A DNA stretch of 64,000 nucleotides. Source: Bombardia bombarda (lineage: Eukaryota > Ascomycota > Sordariomycetes > Sordariales > Lasiosphaeriaceae). Under the pieces are notes generated by a model, which saw nothing but the letters and a program-made list of their open reading frames with translations, searched no databases and was not told the origin of the DNA. Position numbers and translations under genes: made by a program. Shown here piece by piece: positions 43,106 through 55,138 of the stretch; within the stretch, counting starts at the first letter, position 1; the number at the start of each line of letters is the position of its first letter. The stretch lies in the NCBI GenBank assembly GCA_030512295.1, contig JAULSR010000001.1, positions 7,215,001 to 7,279,000 on the forward strand. Reading direction: 5' to 3'.

Positions 43106-44504
43106 TTATTCCTTCGGCACAGCAACAACAATACAGTCCTCGCACTCATCCGTATACTTCCAAATCTTTCGGATCTTGAATCCCGCCTCGTCCAAGAGGA
43201 CTCGCCATTCCGTATCAGACCGCTCCTTGGCAGCCAAGCTCGCCATCATGGTGAAGTCGGCCTGGGTGGCTCGCCAGGGGGCGCCGCGCTCGGGCAGCAC
43301 CATCTCGTCGATCAGCACCACCGAGTCCTTGCCCATGGCGCCCTTGATGTTTGCGAGAATCTCGGCGCACTTGTGGTCCGGCCAGTCGTGCAGGACGTTT
43401 CGCAGGTAGTATGCGCGTGCGCCTGTTCTTGCATCAGTGTCGGTTTTGTTGTGACGATAGGGGGCAAAACATACCCTGCACAGGCTGCACATCAAAGAAG
43501 TCATGCACCATAGCCTCAATTCCCGTCTCCACAAACCCAGGTAGCGGGCTCTCCCCCACCCGCTCAATCACAACTGCCTGGTCCTGCAGAATGACCCGCC
43601 CGACCATGTCCGGATACCTCTGCCGAAGCGCAATGCTCTGGTGTCCCATGGCGCCCCCGACATCCACAAACACCACCGTCTGCTCATCGGTCACATCCCG
43701 GCAGCAAAACTCCCTCTCAAAGTCCAGCACGTCGTGGAACGTGCCCAGCCCGTCGCGGTTGGTCGCCATCCAGGGCATGAAGTAGCCCAGCTCTTCTGGG
43801 TGCGTCTGCATCCAGACGAATGGGGGGAGGTCAGTGCGGTGGCCGAGGTGCCAGGAGCAGTTGCTTGGGTCGGTCGGGGCGGCGTAGCATGTCTTTTGGA
43901 GGAACTCGGGCAGCGCGTTATAGCTGGGGCCGATGATGGTGGCGAAGAAGTTGACGCCTGAGGTCGCGCAGAGGGAGGTGAGGGCGCGGGTGATGTTGTT
44001 TGCGCCGTAGGCGTCGTCGCCGGGCTGGGTGATCATGTCGAGGGATTGGTAGTAGCGGAGGAGGCGTTCTGTTGGGGTTTTGTGAGTATGATGGAGATGT
44101 GAGCTTGGGGTTGGAGATGATGAGCTTACTCATAAGGGCTGGATCGACTTGTGTCTTTTCGGCGAGTGTGCTGTTGGTGAGGGCCGAGCCATTTGCTTCG
44201 GCGAGTGTATTGAAAATGCCTGTTTGGATGCCAATTCGTGCAGCTGCGAGTTGTAGTTGCTGTCGAGAGGTCAGTGTCCTGTGGTGGGAGAATGATGTGA
44301 AGCATGTCTTTGTGGGCTTACCGTGTTGTTGATTCGATGGACGGTATCCCCAGTCACCTCCATGGCGAGACTGAGCTTGCGGCCTGCCTCACGCAATCTG
44401 CGACGAAGTACCTCATTCTTGAGATCTGTCACAGTTTCTGGTTTATTGACAATGGCCTCAATCTTTTCTGCGAGAGCCGTTAGCTCCTCAAGCTTGCAAT
44501 CCAT
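43106..44504 (-). CDS. SAM-dependent O-methyltransferase, fungal secondary-metabolism type
   Basis: Four exons on the minus strand: 44504-44322, 44259-44130, 44068-43475 and 43422-43106; introns 62, 61 and 52 bp; 407 residues. N-terminal dimerisation/winged-helix part (LAAARIGIQTGIFNTLAEA, TLAEKTQVDPALMKRLLRYYQSLDM), SAM motif VDVGGAMG (about 239-246), the aromatic-substrate helix YFMPWMATNR, and the catalytic histidine in YYLRNVLHDWPDH (about H314), followed by VVLIDEMVLPERG. Plant-COMT-like family (PF00891) enzymes methylate hydroxyls of polyketides or phenolics. No polyketide synthase is in the window, so the substrate is unknown. Start at MDCKLEELTALAE; an in-frame ATG at 44594 would add a hydrophobic leader and is less likely. 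Confidence 0.9.
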
Positions 44505-45355
44505 GGCCGTCTGTAGATAATCTGGCTGGTGCGGGCGGAAAAAAGGGGTTGCTAAGAAAACACGAACATAGACCAGCAAAAGAGTAAGTATCAAAATGAG
44601 CTCCTTGCCTGTTTATATCCCATGCAGCTTTAAGTGAAGTTGTCGGTAGCATTCGTCGGTGTCTTTACCATCCAATCACAATTGTTTTTCCCATTTCCTT
44701 GGTTCTTGCAGCACACTACCAACTATCTGCGCCGCCGATTTGACCTCATCCGTGGATGTGTACGACCGGACCTCCGGGCGTCTCCCATGCTTGTGCCGTG
44801 ACAGCTGACCCCTCGCTGCAACATGGTCGATCGTGGACTAGCTGGTCCAGACTAAAAGTCTTGTTTTAGCTTTTCGGACAGCGATACCAAGGTATGACCA
44901 GCCACACATAGCATGAACATCCTGGCTGACATGTTGTAGTGTAGACGCTCTTGTGGGCGTCAGATTGTACTATCTCCGACTAGTTCTTACACTCATATAA
45001 AATGGCGTCGCTTTCTCTTTGCAGAAACCGAGCTCTACTTGAGGTCCGAGTACTAAAGATCTGACAGTATTCTATACACTGGGGGGCATGTCTGTGAACA
45101 ATCACCAATGTCTAATTCCAGATTACCGCAATGTTGCTCACCCTTCATGTTTATGTTTTCGTTTTTCGCCTTCATTGAAGAATTGGACAAATGCATGTAT
45201 TAAATCATTGAGTTGGTTGATGGATTATCTATGTATTGCAACACTGGTTTCCTGCAAGCTCCGTAACTCTAAGTGTCCCAGCAATTGATACACAATGCCA
45301 CCTGTGATGGCCCAGTTGCTTTTCCCAACCTTAGAAAAAGAAAAGTACAGATAAC
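44505..45355. other. Gene-free interval
   Basis: About 0.85 kb between two minus-strand genes: methyltransferase promoter plus the 3' flank of the NmrA-like gene. Short frame 45088-45288 has no domain. Confidence 0.5.
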
Positions 45356-46460
45356 TCACGAATGATGATTATGCTTGACCCGCTTCTTGGGCCGCAGCTC
45401 CTGCGAGTACATCTTGAAAAACTCATCCGGCTCGGTTGGATGCTCGCCAGTCACGTCGTGAAATGCCGTCGTGGCGATGTAGTTCGTCTTGCCCTCGCGC
45501 ACCAGGCTGTAGTACTCCAAGATGTACTCCTGTTCTGACTCATCCAGGCTGCTCTGTGACTTGAGCACTCGCTTTGCTTCACGTCTGCATTTTTTGTCAG
45601 CATCGATCGTATTTTGCTGCATTTCAGGACTTACTCGGCGATGTTATCAAATTCCATCTTTTGACCCAAGGCTTTGCTCGCTGCCTCGGCCAGCTCCTGT
45701 CCGGAGCAGAGCATGGGACCCGTCACGACCATCAACTGTCCACGGTGGCGATCATCAAACCCATGCTCGCCCTTGCCAGAGAGAACGTGGGCAGCAACAT
45801 GGGCAACGTCGCCGAGGGCCACGGGGGCAAACTTGTGGATGTCTCCAATGGGAAGAGGGAGCAGTCCCTCGCCCTGGGCCTGCGCGGAGTAGAGGAGAAG
45901 ATTCTCGGCATAGAATCCAGCTCTAGATGAAGCGGAAACTGTCTGTCAGCCACTAAACGCATCGTGTATTACTGCAGATAAGACACCACCCACCGAATCA
46001 CACAAGGCGAATGGCCCAACGGCGCGTTCGGGTCGCCCTTGTTGAACAGCACCATGCTCTCAATGTCGATGAACTCGCGCAGGCGCGGCTGCTTGTCTCG
46101 CTCCGCATAATCACAGCCCACAGAGCTGATGAGCAGGACGTTCTGCACGCCCGCCTTCTTGGCGGCGCTGGCCAGCTCTGCCGTGATGTCGAACTTGTCC
46201 TGATGCGCCGGTGGCACCAGGCAGATGGTGTCGCAGCCCGTCTGCTTGAGCGTCGTCACCATCTGCCGCTCGCGGCCGGGCTTGTGAGCCACGATCTTTG
46301 CGCCGAGCTTCTCGAGCTCGGTCGTCTTTGGCGACGAGGAATCGATCGCCAGGCCCGTCAGGCTGGAGATCTTCTGCTTGAACTTGTCTGAGAGAAGCAG
46401 CTCGGCGATGAGGAAGCCGGTTTGGCCGTCCACGGCGGTGATGCAGACGTTTCGGGACAT
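45356..46460 (-). CDS. NmrA-like NAD(P)-binding protein
   Basis: Three exons on the minus strand: 46460-45994, 45922-45635 and 45584-45356; 327 residues. Atypical short-chain-dehydrogenase fold: N-terminal strand and nucleotide loop ITAVDGQTGFLIAELL (about 7-22), AIDSSSPKTTELEKLGAKIV, VPPAHQDKF, VLLISSVGCDYAE, then NLLLYSAQAQGEGLLPLPIG and FAPVALGDVAHVAAHVL. NmrA-like proteins act as redox/NADP sensors or as reductases in secondary metabolism. The lysine-rich tail (LRPKKRVKHNHHS) is unusual. It lies on the same strand about 0.9 kb upstream of the methyltransferase; a functional link is possible but not shown. Confidence 0.87.
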
Positions 46461-47578
46461 GATGAAGGTGGTTGTGGGCGAATTGGGGATTGCGGAATGA
46501 GTAATTGGTGAGAGTTTGGGGTCTGTTCAAGATGCCAGTGAGATATATTTGGAGTTGGACTAGGAGATTGGCCAATTGCCCCGCGATCAATGATGCCCCT
46601 GGCCGTTTGTCTCTTAGGATTTGGTGCAGTCATAGATTGCGTCATGATGAGACCCAATGTCCCAGCGTACCTGATCGCCGGACATTTTGTTCCTGAGCTC
46701 CCCTGTCTTGATCATCATGGTTGTGCGACCATCACTGTTCAAAACCCATTCATTGCGTGCATGATCCTAGAAGTTCAGTCGCTGCTTTGATATGTACGGT
46801 GCCGCGGGAAATTGATTTGTATGAGAGGAGGTGCAGCTCGATGCATATGTGCGTGTCACCGCGAGCGCTCTCTTATCGAGGTGAGAGGCAAGCTTAAATT
46901 GTTGCATCAGGCTCAGCCTAGTCTCGTGCTTTGTAAAGTTAGGTCGTAGTGTTTGACGCGCGTCTCTATCAGATGACAAGTGTTCGTGAATGACAATGAT
47001 GAATGATTTCGGCTTTTGTTGACCAGCTATGACCCGGGACACTGATACACTTCCATCTGTCAACGCCGGCACTACCAGTGCACATCTCTTGATTTCAGGA
47101 AGAGTCTGGCCTCATGATAAACAAATGAAACTTTGGATACTTATCTTTGTCCGTGTTTAAAGGGGATTAACATGCAATACCAGCATAAAGAGTTATCTTG
47201 GCATCTAGTAACAGCAGTAAGACCTCGTCTGTACTCAATCAACCCCTGGCCCGTCCACCGAAAGTTAACAATAAGACTACAAAGATCCAATCAGTGAGAT
47301 GTTGATGTCACGGACATTTGATTCAATATCATCGCATTTCTAGTAAAATATTCTACCTAAAGCAAGAAAGCTGATAGAGCAACTATAACTCCGTCTAGTA
47401 GGACCTCTCTGTGTCGGAATATCTCGTATATCAAGCTTAGCTGGCCCTTCTTCAGCCGATGGCAACTGGTGGTTTCTGTGTCAGCAATAGTAATGTCGTT
47501 TTGTGGTGTGAATGGCATTATGTTGTTGTGTTGTACAATAGAACTGGAGTGCAGTGCTGGAAGCGTGATACGAGTTTC
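46461..47578. other. Gene-free interval
   Basis: About 1.1 kb, AT-rich beyond 46800. Short frames only; no RNA gene, repeat or domain recognised. Confidence 0.5.
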
Positions 47579-49462
47579 TTAGGGACTCTCGAGCTTGACT
47601 GGCTGCGAACTCGATCCTTTGCTTTCCTCGGAATCCGGAGGTTGCAAAACATCAACCCCATCCACATCCGGCTCCGTATCAGATGTCTCCGAGGTCATTT
47701 TCTCATCTTTGACGCCATTCTCCCCGGTTTGTGAAACTGAACCGCATGCTGCAAAGCCGTTATTACTTCTTTCCTCCTTCTTTAGGAATCCGGGGATGTC
47801 CTGCGCACTACAAACGACCTGAAGCTTTACCAGTACCCTCTCCGAACGATAGTTTTTGCCTTCCGAGGTGCCAGCTTTGCAGAGACCAGGAGAGATAGCG
47901 AGGTCGACAATTGGAGGTGCTTTACCTGATATGCTGTCTTCGATTTCACCAAGGACTGGGCGACAATCCATAAGATCAGGATGGAACTCGAACCCAAATC
48001 TTGGAGGCTGAAGGGGTGGCGCGATTCTAGTGATGAAGACGACGAAGCAAGCCTTGGATGTTCTGAAAATCTGATCTAGCTCAACGGCCTCCTCGACAAT
48101 TGTTCTTGCGTCTCTAGATGTCGATTCATGCCTGGGATCAGCGGTATGTCCCGATGCAGACTTCAGAACATCCACAAAGTTGACAATCTCCGCAGCCAGA
48201 TTTCCACGACTGGTTTGATGATCCAAAGCCAGTCTAGTGATGAGATTATTATAACGGGCTCTGCAATTGAAGAAGTCTGCAATCAATGTTTCCTCCCCCT
48301 TTTCTTCAACCGCATCTGTGGGTGGAATTCATAGTTAGATGATAGACAGCCCATGGTGATCCATGACATTGCTCAATAACTTGCCTTGAATTTGTTCACA
48401 GAGCCGGTAATGGGCTTTGCCAACATCTCCGCCCCAGAATGTCGCACGAAGATCGAAAATCCCCGTGTAGAGGATATGCCAGACCGATGCCTCCAGAATC
48501 GAAGCACGTAGCCAACGGCACCTAAGAAACCCCTCTGGGTCCGATGCCAAGTTTTTAAAGAATTCGAGGTTTCCATTCTGCTTTAATGTCTGCAGTGAGG
48601 CGTCAGTTGCCAAAGCTCCCTGGAGATAGTTGGCGGTGAATTGTCTAATCCTGAAAGCTAGACTAGTCCACATTTCCTGAATCTCAGAGTCGGAAATCTT
48701 CGGGGTCGTGAAAGACTCTTTGGCTCTCAGCTCACTAAGCTCCTGGAAGAAGATTCGTCTGGCCGCGCTGAATTCCTGCTCCTTGTCCGATACCAGCCTC
48801 TTAAGACCTGCTTGGACCGATTTAAGCTTTTTAATCTCAGATTTATATTGCTCGCGCTCTTTCTGAAAGCTTGCCTCCAGGTCTCTGTTGGGCTTGATGG
48901 GATCTGACGTCGTCATCGGGACGGATCGGCTGGCGATACAAGAACGGCCCTGGCTACCTGCCGATGCAGAAACCTTCTTCTCTAGAGCTTCAATTTTAGC
49001 CTTCAGCTCGACAACCTGGCAACACTTGTCGTCGATTGTGTTTCGAGCGCACTCTCGATATTTGCTGAATGTCTCTTCTCGTTTTGCATGGTGGCTAGCC
49101 TGGTCAACCAATTTCTGTTCGGTATTTTGAAGCATATCTCGAAGGCTCCTTGCCTGTCGTGTCTCATGAAAGATGTTGTGCTGCTGGCGATGTCCCTTGG
49201 AAGCTTGGCCTTGACGTTCATTCGGGCGTCCGCGCTGAGATAGCGCTTCGAATTTGCCATTGTCACGCTTTTTGTCATTAGCAGCCGACGATGATAGGCC
49301 ATGACCCTGAGACAGTTGATGTCTCACCTGTCTTTGAGAAGAGCCGGATACGTCTTGATCCGAATCCAAGACCCTCTGACGTTTATGTCGGGGCAAAGAT
49401 CCATCCTTCGAGTCTCGCGGACTCGGATGGTAAGCAGAACTCTGATCGAGAGGTAATGGCAT
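47579..49462 (-). CDS. Coiled-coil protein of unknown function (fungal)
   Basis: Two exons on the minus strand, 49462-48385 and 48315-47579; 604 residues. The 69-bp intron has a GC donor (CAAG|GCAAGT) and a CTAAC branch point. Without it the first frame stops shortly after. The N terminus is basic and disordered (PRHKRQRVLDSDQD, possible nuclear signal). Heptad-like helices occupy about 105-165 (SLRDMLQNTEQKLVDQ, VVELKAKIEALEKKV) and 190-250 (EREQYKSEIKKLKSVQAGLKRL). A conserved-looking helical domain follows (EMWTSLAFRIRQFTANYLQGAL, GFLRCRWLRASILEASVWHILYTGIF). The C terminus is acidic. I do not recognise a named family. Confidence 0.8.
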
Positions 49463-50254
49463 TTTGAATCGCCTCCGAAAATGTAGGTGCTCGTTGTAGG
49501 CTATTCTTTGAAATGGAAAAGTCGCAGCCGGGCTGCATTTGTTCTGGTTGTGAGGAAGGTGTCAGATCGGTATTGAACGTAAACATGCAAGAAGTATTAC
49601 CAGCGCGAAAAGGGAGTGTGCTTACCTTCTCTGGTAGAAAGCAGCTATGTATATGATACGATTAACAACGCATGATGATAATCTGCTATTAATTATCTGG
49701 ATAGGGTAGATGCTTGTATACTGGAAGCGGTGAGGTAAAAGATGAACAAGGTTCTTTCGGAAATGAGTGGGTGCGATGGTGTGGTGAAAAGGAAACGCTG
49801 TTTGGTCGATGGCAAGAAAGAGGCTTTCGTATCTCGTGCCCACCCTAGCCACCTGTTGTGATAGGTACTTACCTGGGTAGGTAGGTATTAGAATAGGTGG
49901 GTAGCTAAGTTACGCACTGAACCTACCTACCACTCCGTCAGCAAGCTCAGGCACCCTTATCAGCCAAGATAGGTAGGACGATGGAGAAAGACAGATGGCT
50001 TATGAAAGTTTCACTTCGTTATCAGCTTCCATGTTGGAATGAATGCTAGGATAGCTCAGCAATTGTGATTTCTGAACTATTCGAATAAAAGCAGCAAGAA
50101 GCAAGAAATTGGATCACTGGCGGTTAAGTATCTATATATCTACTCATTTCCCCCGGATCCAGTCAAATAGCTTACCATTTCAACCCTTCTTGCTATGTTC
50201 CATCCCAATATGGATAAGGCATATTCTGCATCTTCATCAAGGTACAAGAGCTGC
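49463..50254. other. Gene-free interval
   Basis: Upstream of the coiled-coil gene and 3' of the Hsp70-like gene. Contains degenerate TAGG/TACC-rich sequence at about 49860-49975. Frame 49383-49586 overlaps the coiled-coil start on another frame and is not supported. Confidence 0.5.
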
Positions 50255-52371
50255 TTACTCCGCCTCAGTGTTGTCAATCTCATATTTGACCCCGACATTC
50301 TTTGATCCTTGCCGCTTTCCTTGGAAATAAACGGCAAAGTCAACCGATGCACCCGAGCATGTCATCTCAATCTCATATTGCAGTTCGTAGAATACCTCTC
50401 CCAAGGAGTTAGTGAAAGTCGGCAACGAATGAACATCAATCTGTGTATCCCATTGAATTGTGCAAAGCTGCACAACACTTTTGTTGAATCGAGGAGATGG
50501 AGGCGATACGGTTGAGTAGTAAATCTTGCTCGAGGTTTTAACTGTCTTTTCTCCCAAGTTGTACAGTCGATGAAGGGTCTTCTTGATTGGCTTCTTTGAC
50601 GAAATATCGTCGCCCTGATACATACGTCAGTCCCACATATTTGGTAGTCACTGTATCACAAGTTCGTACCTCTTGCAGCAGCCACACCATTTGACGGCGG
50701 GCGCTCCATCTCTGTCTGTCGTTAGACCAATATTTATCGATCGCATCATGCCTCGTTGGATCCCATTTTTTGTTCCGGTAGTAGCCATAACTGCTTCGAG
50801 AGATTCTGGTCTGAACTTCTATCGATGTTCTGTAGAGATGTTTCATTGTAGCAGCGTGGATAACTGCGCCGCGGCAGATAGCAGTCCAACTACGTCAACT
50901 TTAGCGGTTATTCCAGAGAGAGGACTTGATGAATACCTACGGGCCTGCACCTCGGGACTGGAGGACCTCAATATCGTCTTCAATCTGATCCCTGAGACTT
51001 TCAAGAAGATATTTACATCTTCCAAATCCTCCAACAAGAATGACGTACTGCAGCATGAACGGTTAGATAGGTAATTCCCAGATAAGAGTCGCAGGTATGG
51101 TTTTCTAAAGGATTCCAAAAACTTCAGTTTACATGCGTACCTTTGGATTATTTCCTTTCTTGGCGTTGACAGCCCTGACTTGGTCTTGTACCATCTCATA
51201 GATCTTGTCAACTACAAGATCGAATGCCTTCTTGACATCTTCGGCTTTGATGGTGATGTTCGGTAGTTCATCCATAGATCGCCTCTCATTTCTGTCAAGG
51301 CTTTCGTATGGTTTGTCGAGGGTCCAAGTCTTCGACTTGTCTCGGCCGTCAAACTGAGCCTTGATCCCGTGTTCCCAGACCTCGTGAATGAACCGACTGC
51401 GACTCTGTTGTTTCATTCTGTCCCAACACTCTTGGGTGAACTTTTTCTGCAACATCTTCACAAATCCCTCATCCACAAATACCGCTCCACATAGACCACC
51501 TAAATTGCGATGATATGTGTGTTAGTCAACCTATCACACGGGTAACCTATCAGTAGAATCTGACACATACCTTGACCTTTGACGCATTCCGCCAACACCA
51601 TCGGGTCAGTCTTAACCACTTCATACGAAATGAGATCGGCAGTGCCGCCACCGCAGTCGACAACAACAAAAGTGTCTCCGTCCTGATGATGGTCAGCGGG
51701 ACTCCAGAGGCTGTTACACGGCCAAGACTTACCTCGATATCCTTACGCCCATCCATATCTACCAGGGTGGCCAGTGCAGCAGCTTCTGTCTCAGAGATAA
51801 AGGTGAGTTCAGTATCGCCTGCAACGCATCTCCTTGCAAGCATGCCAGCTCGGGTCGCTGCCTCACGCATCCGAGCGCGTGCGTAGTCGGGCCAGATAGC
51901 AGGAAGAGTCATCACGATATGGAACTTGCTGTAGTTTACAAGGGAACGGCTAATAGTATCGATGATGCGTTGGTTTGCGTGATTCAATAGGTGTCGAAGG
52001 AAAAGCGAGATGACGTCCACAGGCTTTTTGTTGTGCTTTTTGAGATATTCGCGAGCCGCACGGATCTTGTTCGAGTTTCTCACGTCCGAGGGCAGATCAT
52101 CTTCGTCGAGAAGCAACAGCTTAAACCACTTTACTTGGTCAGCTTCCCGAGGGATCGAATAACCCCAAGTAACTTGTCCTTTGGAACCAAATGAAATTGC
52201 GGTGGGCGCCTTCTTCTCATCAGAGTTGGAGTGGAGATCCGAGTCCCAGCTAGTGATGATCTCCATCTTATCGATATTCTCCGACCAGGTGAAGGCGACG
52301 CCGGAGTAGGTAGTGCCAAAGTCGATGCCGACGATGACGGTGTTTTCCGCCTCGTCCCTATCGGCCGCCAT
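50255..52371 (-). CDS. Hsp70-like actin-fold ATPase (HSPA12-type), without a canonical substrate-binding domain
   Basis: Six exons on the minus strand: 52371-51733, 51682-51571, 51499-51141, 51047-50941, 50889-50670 and 50614-50255; introns 50-93 bp; 598 residues, closing in frame. Nucleotide-binding signs: phosphate-1 loop GIDFGTTYSGVAF (about 15-27), phosphate-2 loop VVVDCGGGTADLISYEV (about 219-235), and the adenosine motif YVILVGGFGRCKYL (about 371-384). After this comes GPWTAICRGAVIHAAT, then a short beta-rich C terminus (VVQLCTIQWDTQIDV... FYELQYEIEMTCSGASVDFAVYF) rather than the Hsp70 peptide-binding domain and lid. Such proteins are expanded in filamentous fungi, with unknown clients. 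Cytosolic by lack of a signal. Confidence 0.9.
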
Positions 52372-53704
52372 GGTGGCTTCTCTTGTGTCTCTTTGTGATC
52401 CTGTGGAACTTATTTCGTCGTTGTTATGGGGTCAAAGTCTCGAGGGCCTAAAGAGAGAGACAAGTACAAGGGTTACTACTGGATCTGAATCGCGAGAGTA
52501 GGAGAGGAATGGCGGAAGGTAATGAGGGAGAGGCGGAGTAAGCTGAGGGGAAAGACGTCGAATTAAATGCAAAGACAGGGACGAGAAGAAGCAAAAGTGC
52601 AGTCTGCACGCACGGAATACTTCTCTAGAATGGCGAACCGAGTTGATTGCGAGGTGACAATGGCCACAAATGGTGAAAAATGAGTAGTATTAGGAGAAAT
52701 AAGGAATCGCGAGTGGATGAAAAATCTGCTCCTGATGCCTTAGATGAGTGGAAGAAATATTGTCTGGTGGGGGACTGTGACGGAGGAGAATAGTTCAGAG
52801 GGAAAAGGAAAGGTGCAAAGGAGCTTGAAAAGAAAGGCAGACGTCTAGATAACTCGAGTAGTGAGAATGCCTCGGTAATAGCACATGGAGGAGTATGATA
52901 TTTAGCCACTTACCCTGGCAGATGAGATCTCCGGATGCTATTTGCCGCAGAAGGACACTAGAAGGTTGATTCCAAATAAATGAACGCGATGAGGCTGTAC
53001 AAATCTCAAATTCGTGCCCTGCAATCTTATTGTGTTGGAGGATAGGAAGGAAGATGAAGGTTGAACTCTAAGGACGAGAAAACGGGCAAGGGAAGCTGGT
53101 TAGGTAGGAGGGTTTGGAAAGGAACATGGTACTGGTAGGGAAGAGGAAAATCTTGAAAGTGGTAGGTAGAGTAGAAACGAGATCAAAGCTCTGCATCACG
53201 TCGGCAATAGCTGCGAATAGCTGGATGCTGGACGCATGAAAGGCTGCCAGTCGATATGATTCGAGCGGGGGTGATCTGAAAATCGGCCTGAGATGAATAT
53301 GAGGGTGGCTAAGGCGTTGTCAGATCTCCGATATATGTAGGGTCATAAGGGGACGGACTTGTAATATTGACAGTTTAACAAAAGTAAAAAGGAGAAATTA
53401 CTACTAAGAAACTCGGGGAATAGTGTGTTGATATCAGGCTTGTAGGGTTTGACGTTGGCGAGTCATCCACTACTATAAGGTAAATGAACCCCTATTTGTC
53501 CAATCAGATCGCCCCTCATAGGTGTGTCTCCCCCCATTGCTCCTTCCCAAAGTCTCAAAACCCCAAAGTGTTCATGGCAAGAATACCTTAGTTGATACTC
53601 GCCTGCTGATAAGTAATAGCCTGACCTAATCTCATTCACGAACTTTTCACCTCGACTGTCTGGGTACATCTTCACCCCCAAATCACCTCCACCAAATCCC
53701 ACCA
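52372..53704. other. Gene-free interval
   Basis: About 1.3 kb between two minus-strand genes: promoter of the Hsp70-like gene and 3' flank of the glucanase gene. Purine-rich on the plus strand. The hydrophobic frame at 52625-52909 (minus) is C/T-skew driven and not supported. Confidence 0.5.
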
Positions 53705-55138
53705 TCAAGCCCCGACAGGCGGCAACACCCACGTCACCACCGAATTCGCATACACCAAGCCACTCCACGTCTCCCCACTCTTCGTCCCCAGCGTCACATA
53801 CACCGCGTTCCCAAACTTATTCTCAATCACCACCGTCCGCGTCCCATCCGGATTAATCGTCGCCACCGACTCCAGCCCACTGCTCCCCGAAAACGAATAA
53901 CTCCCACTCCCACTCAACACCACCGCGCCCTTGGGGATAAACCGACTGAACTGCGCCATCATATAATAATCCACCCGGTACGAATACGTCCCTGCGCCCG
54001 TGTCGACCACAACCAGCCCCGTGCACGAGTCGCACGGCCCGCTCCCAGCAAGGTGCGGCCCATCAGCAGTATCACTGCCGAGCGTCCACGCCATGACGCC
54101 CTCAGCCCAGTTCTGCAGCGGGCCCATGGTGAAGTCGGCAGCCTGGTACCAGGGCGTGTGCACCGCCGATGTCCAGCACTCGGTCATGTACTGCGCGACC
54201 GACGGGTTGGCGTTGTGGAAGGTGGTGAGCGCGGTCCAGTTGTTGCTGGGCGCGTAGCAGTGCCAGGCGACCGTGTTGACGTAGCTAGGGGCCGTGTTGA
54301 GCACTGTCTGCGGGTAGCTGGGCACGTCGGTGTTGTGATCGTAGGCCCAGATGGCGGTGTCGAGGCCGGCGCTGCGCAGCGCCGGGCCGACGTTTTGCTG
54401 GATCAGGCTGCCGGACTCGTCGGCGAAGATGTACACGGTGGGGAAGCCGGCGTTGGAGTTGAGCGGCTCGTTCTGGATCGTGATGGCGTCGATCTTGACG
54501 CCTTTGGATTGGTAGGCTTTGAGGTACTGTACGAAGTACTGGGCGAACTGGCTGGCGTAGGTGTGGTCGAGGTTGTTGTTGACTGTGGTTCCTTGCAGCA
54601 CTCGGTTGAGCTTCATCCAGGCCGGCGGGCTCCAGGGCGAGCCGAGGATGGTCAGCGCTGGCTGCAGGGACTTCATCTGTGCCAGCAGCGTCGCCATGGC
54701 GTTGCCTCGATCGCCGAGGTTGAAGCTCGTTAGGGTCGTGTCTGTCTGGCCGCCGTTGTCGTCGTAGGAGTATGAGGGGTCGGCCGAGAGGTCGGACGAG
54801 GCAATCGTGTGTCGCATCATGGCGAAGTCAGCTCCGGCAGGTGTCATCAGCTCGTTGAGGAGCTGTGTCCGCTTTGCGGCAGGTAGAGCGTTGAAGACGG
54901 CCACGGTGGCATCTGTCACGGCAGCACCGAAACCCTTGATGGTTTGCTTATGGCCCGACGCGGTGTCGTCGATGCTGAGCGACCATGTCGAGTTGGACCC
55001 AGGTGTGCCGCTGCCTCGGACTGGTACAAAGTACTGGCTGAGTTTGTACACCCCATCAGAAGACGACGCAAATGCCTGAGGAGTCGTGATGGCTGACACC
55101 GCCGGCGTGATGAGCAGGGCAAAGGTTGGGAGACGCAT
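53705..55138 (-). CDS. Secreted glycoside hydrolase family 30, endo-beta-1,6-glucanase type
   Basis: Single exon, 477 residues. Signal peptide MRLPTFALLITPAVSA, then the GH30 fold: TIKGFGAAVTDATVAVFNAL (about 66-85), MMRHTIASSDLSADPSYSYDD, LGSPWSPPAWMK, acid/base glutamate in ITIQNEP (E224), HCYAPSNNW and the nucleophile in YMTECW (E320), followed by NWAEGVMAWTLGSD and a C-terminal beta-sandwich ending VVTWVLPPVGA. Resembles fungal beta-1,6-glucanases such as Trichoderma BGN16 and Neurospora NEG-1, which cut beta-1,6-glucan of fungal walls; a glucocerebrosidase-type activity is less likely. Expected outside the cell, for wall remodelling or mycoparasitism. Confidence 0.94.
   Translation of the reverse strand: MRLPTFALLITPAVSAITTPQAFASSSDGVYKLSQYFVPVRGSGTPGSNSTWSLSIDDTASGHKQTIKGFGAAVTDATVAVFNALPAAKRTQLLNELMTPAGADFAMMRHTIASSDLSADPSYSYDDNGGQTDTTLTSFNLGDRGNAMATLLAQMKSLQPALTILGSPWSPPAWMKLNRVLQGTTVNNNLDHTYASQFAQYFVQYLKAYQSKGVKIDAITIQNEPLNSNAGFPTVYIFADESGSLIQQNVGPALRSAGLDTAIWAYDHNTDVPSYPQTVLNTAPSYVNTVAWHCYAPSNNWTALTTFHNANPSVAQYMTECWTSAVHTPWYQAADFTMGPLQNWAEGVMAWTLGSDTADGPHLAGSGPCDSCTGLVVVDTGAGTYSYRVDYYMMAQFSRFIPKGAVVLSGSGSYSFSGSSGLESVATINPDGTRTVVIENKFGNAVYVTLGTKSGETWSGLVYANSVVTWVLPPVGA

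Noticed and set aside
52625..52909. Small membrane protein on the minus strand
   Set aside because: The hydrophobic look comes from a purine/pyrimidine strand skew; no conserved motif, and poor start context.
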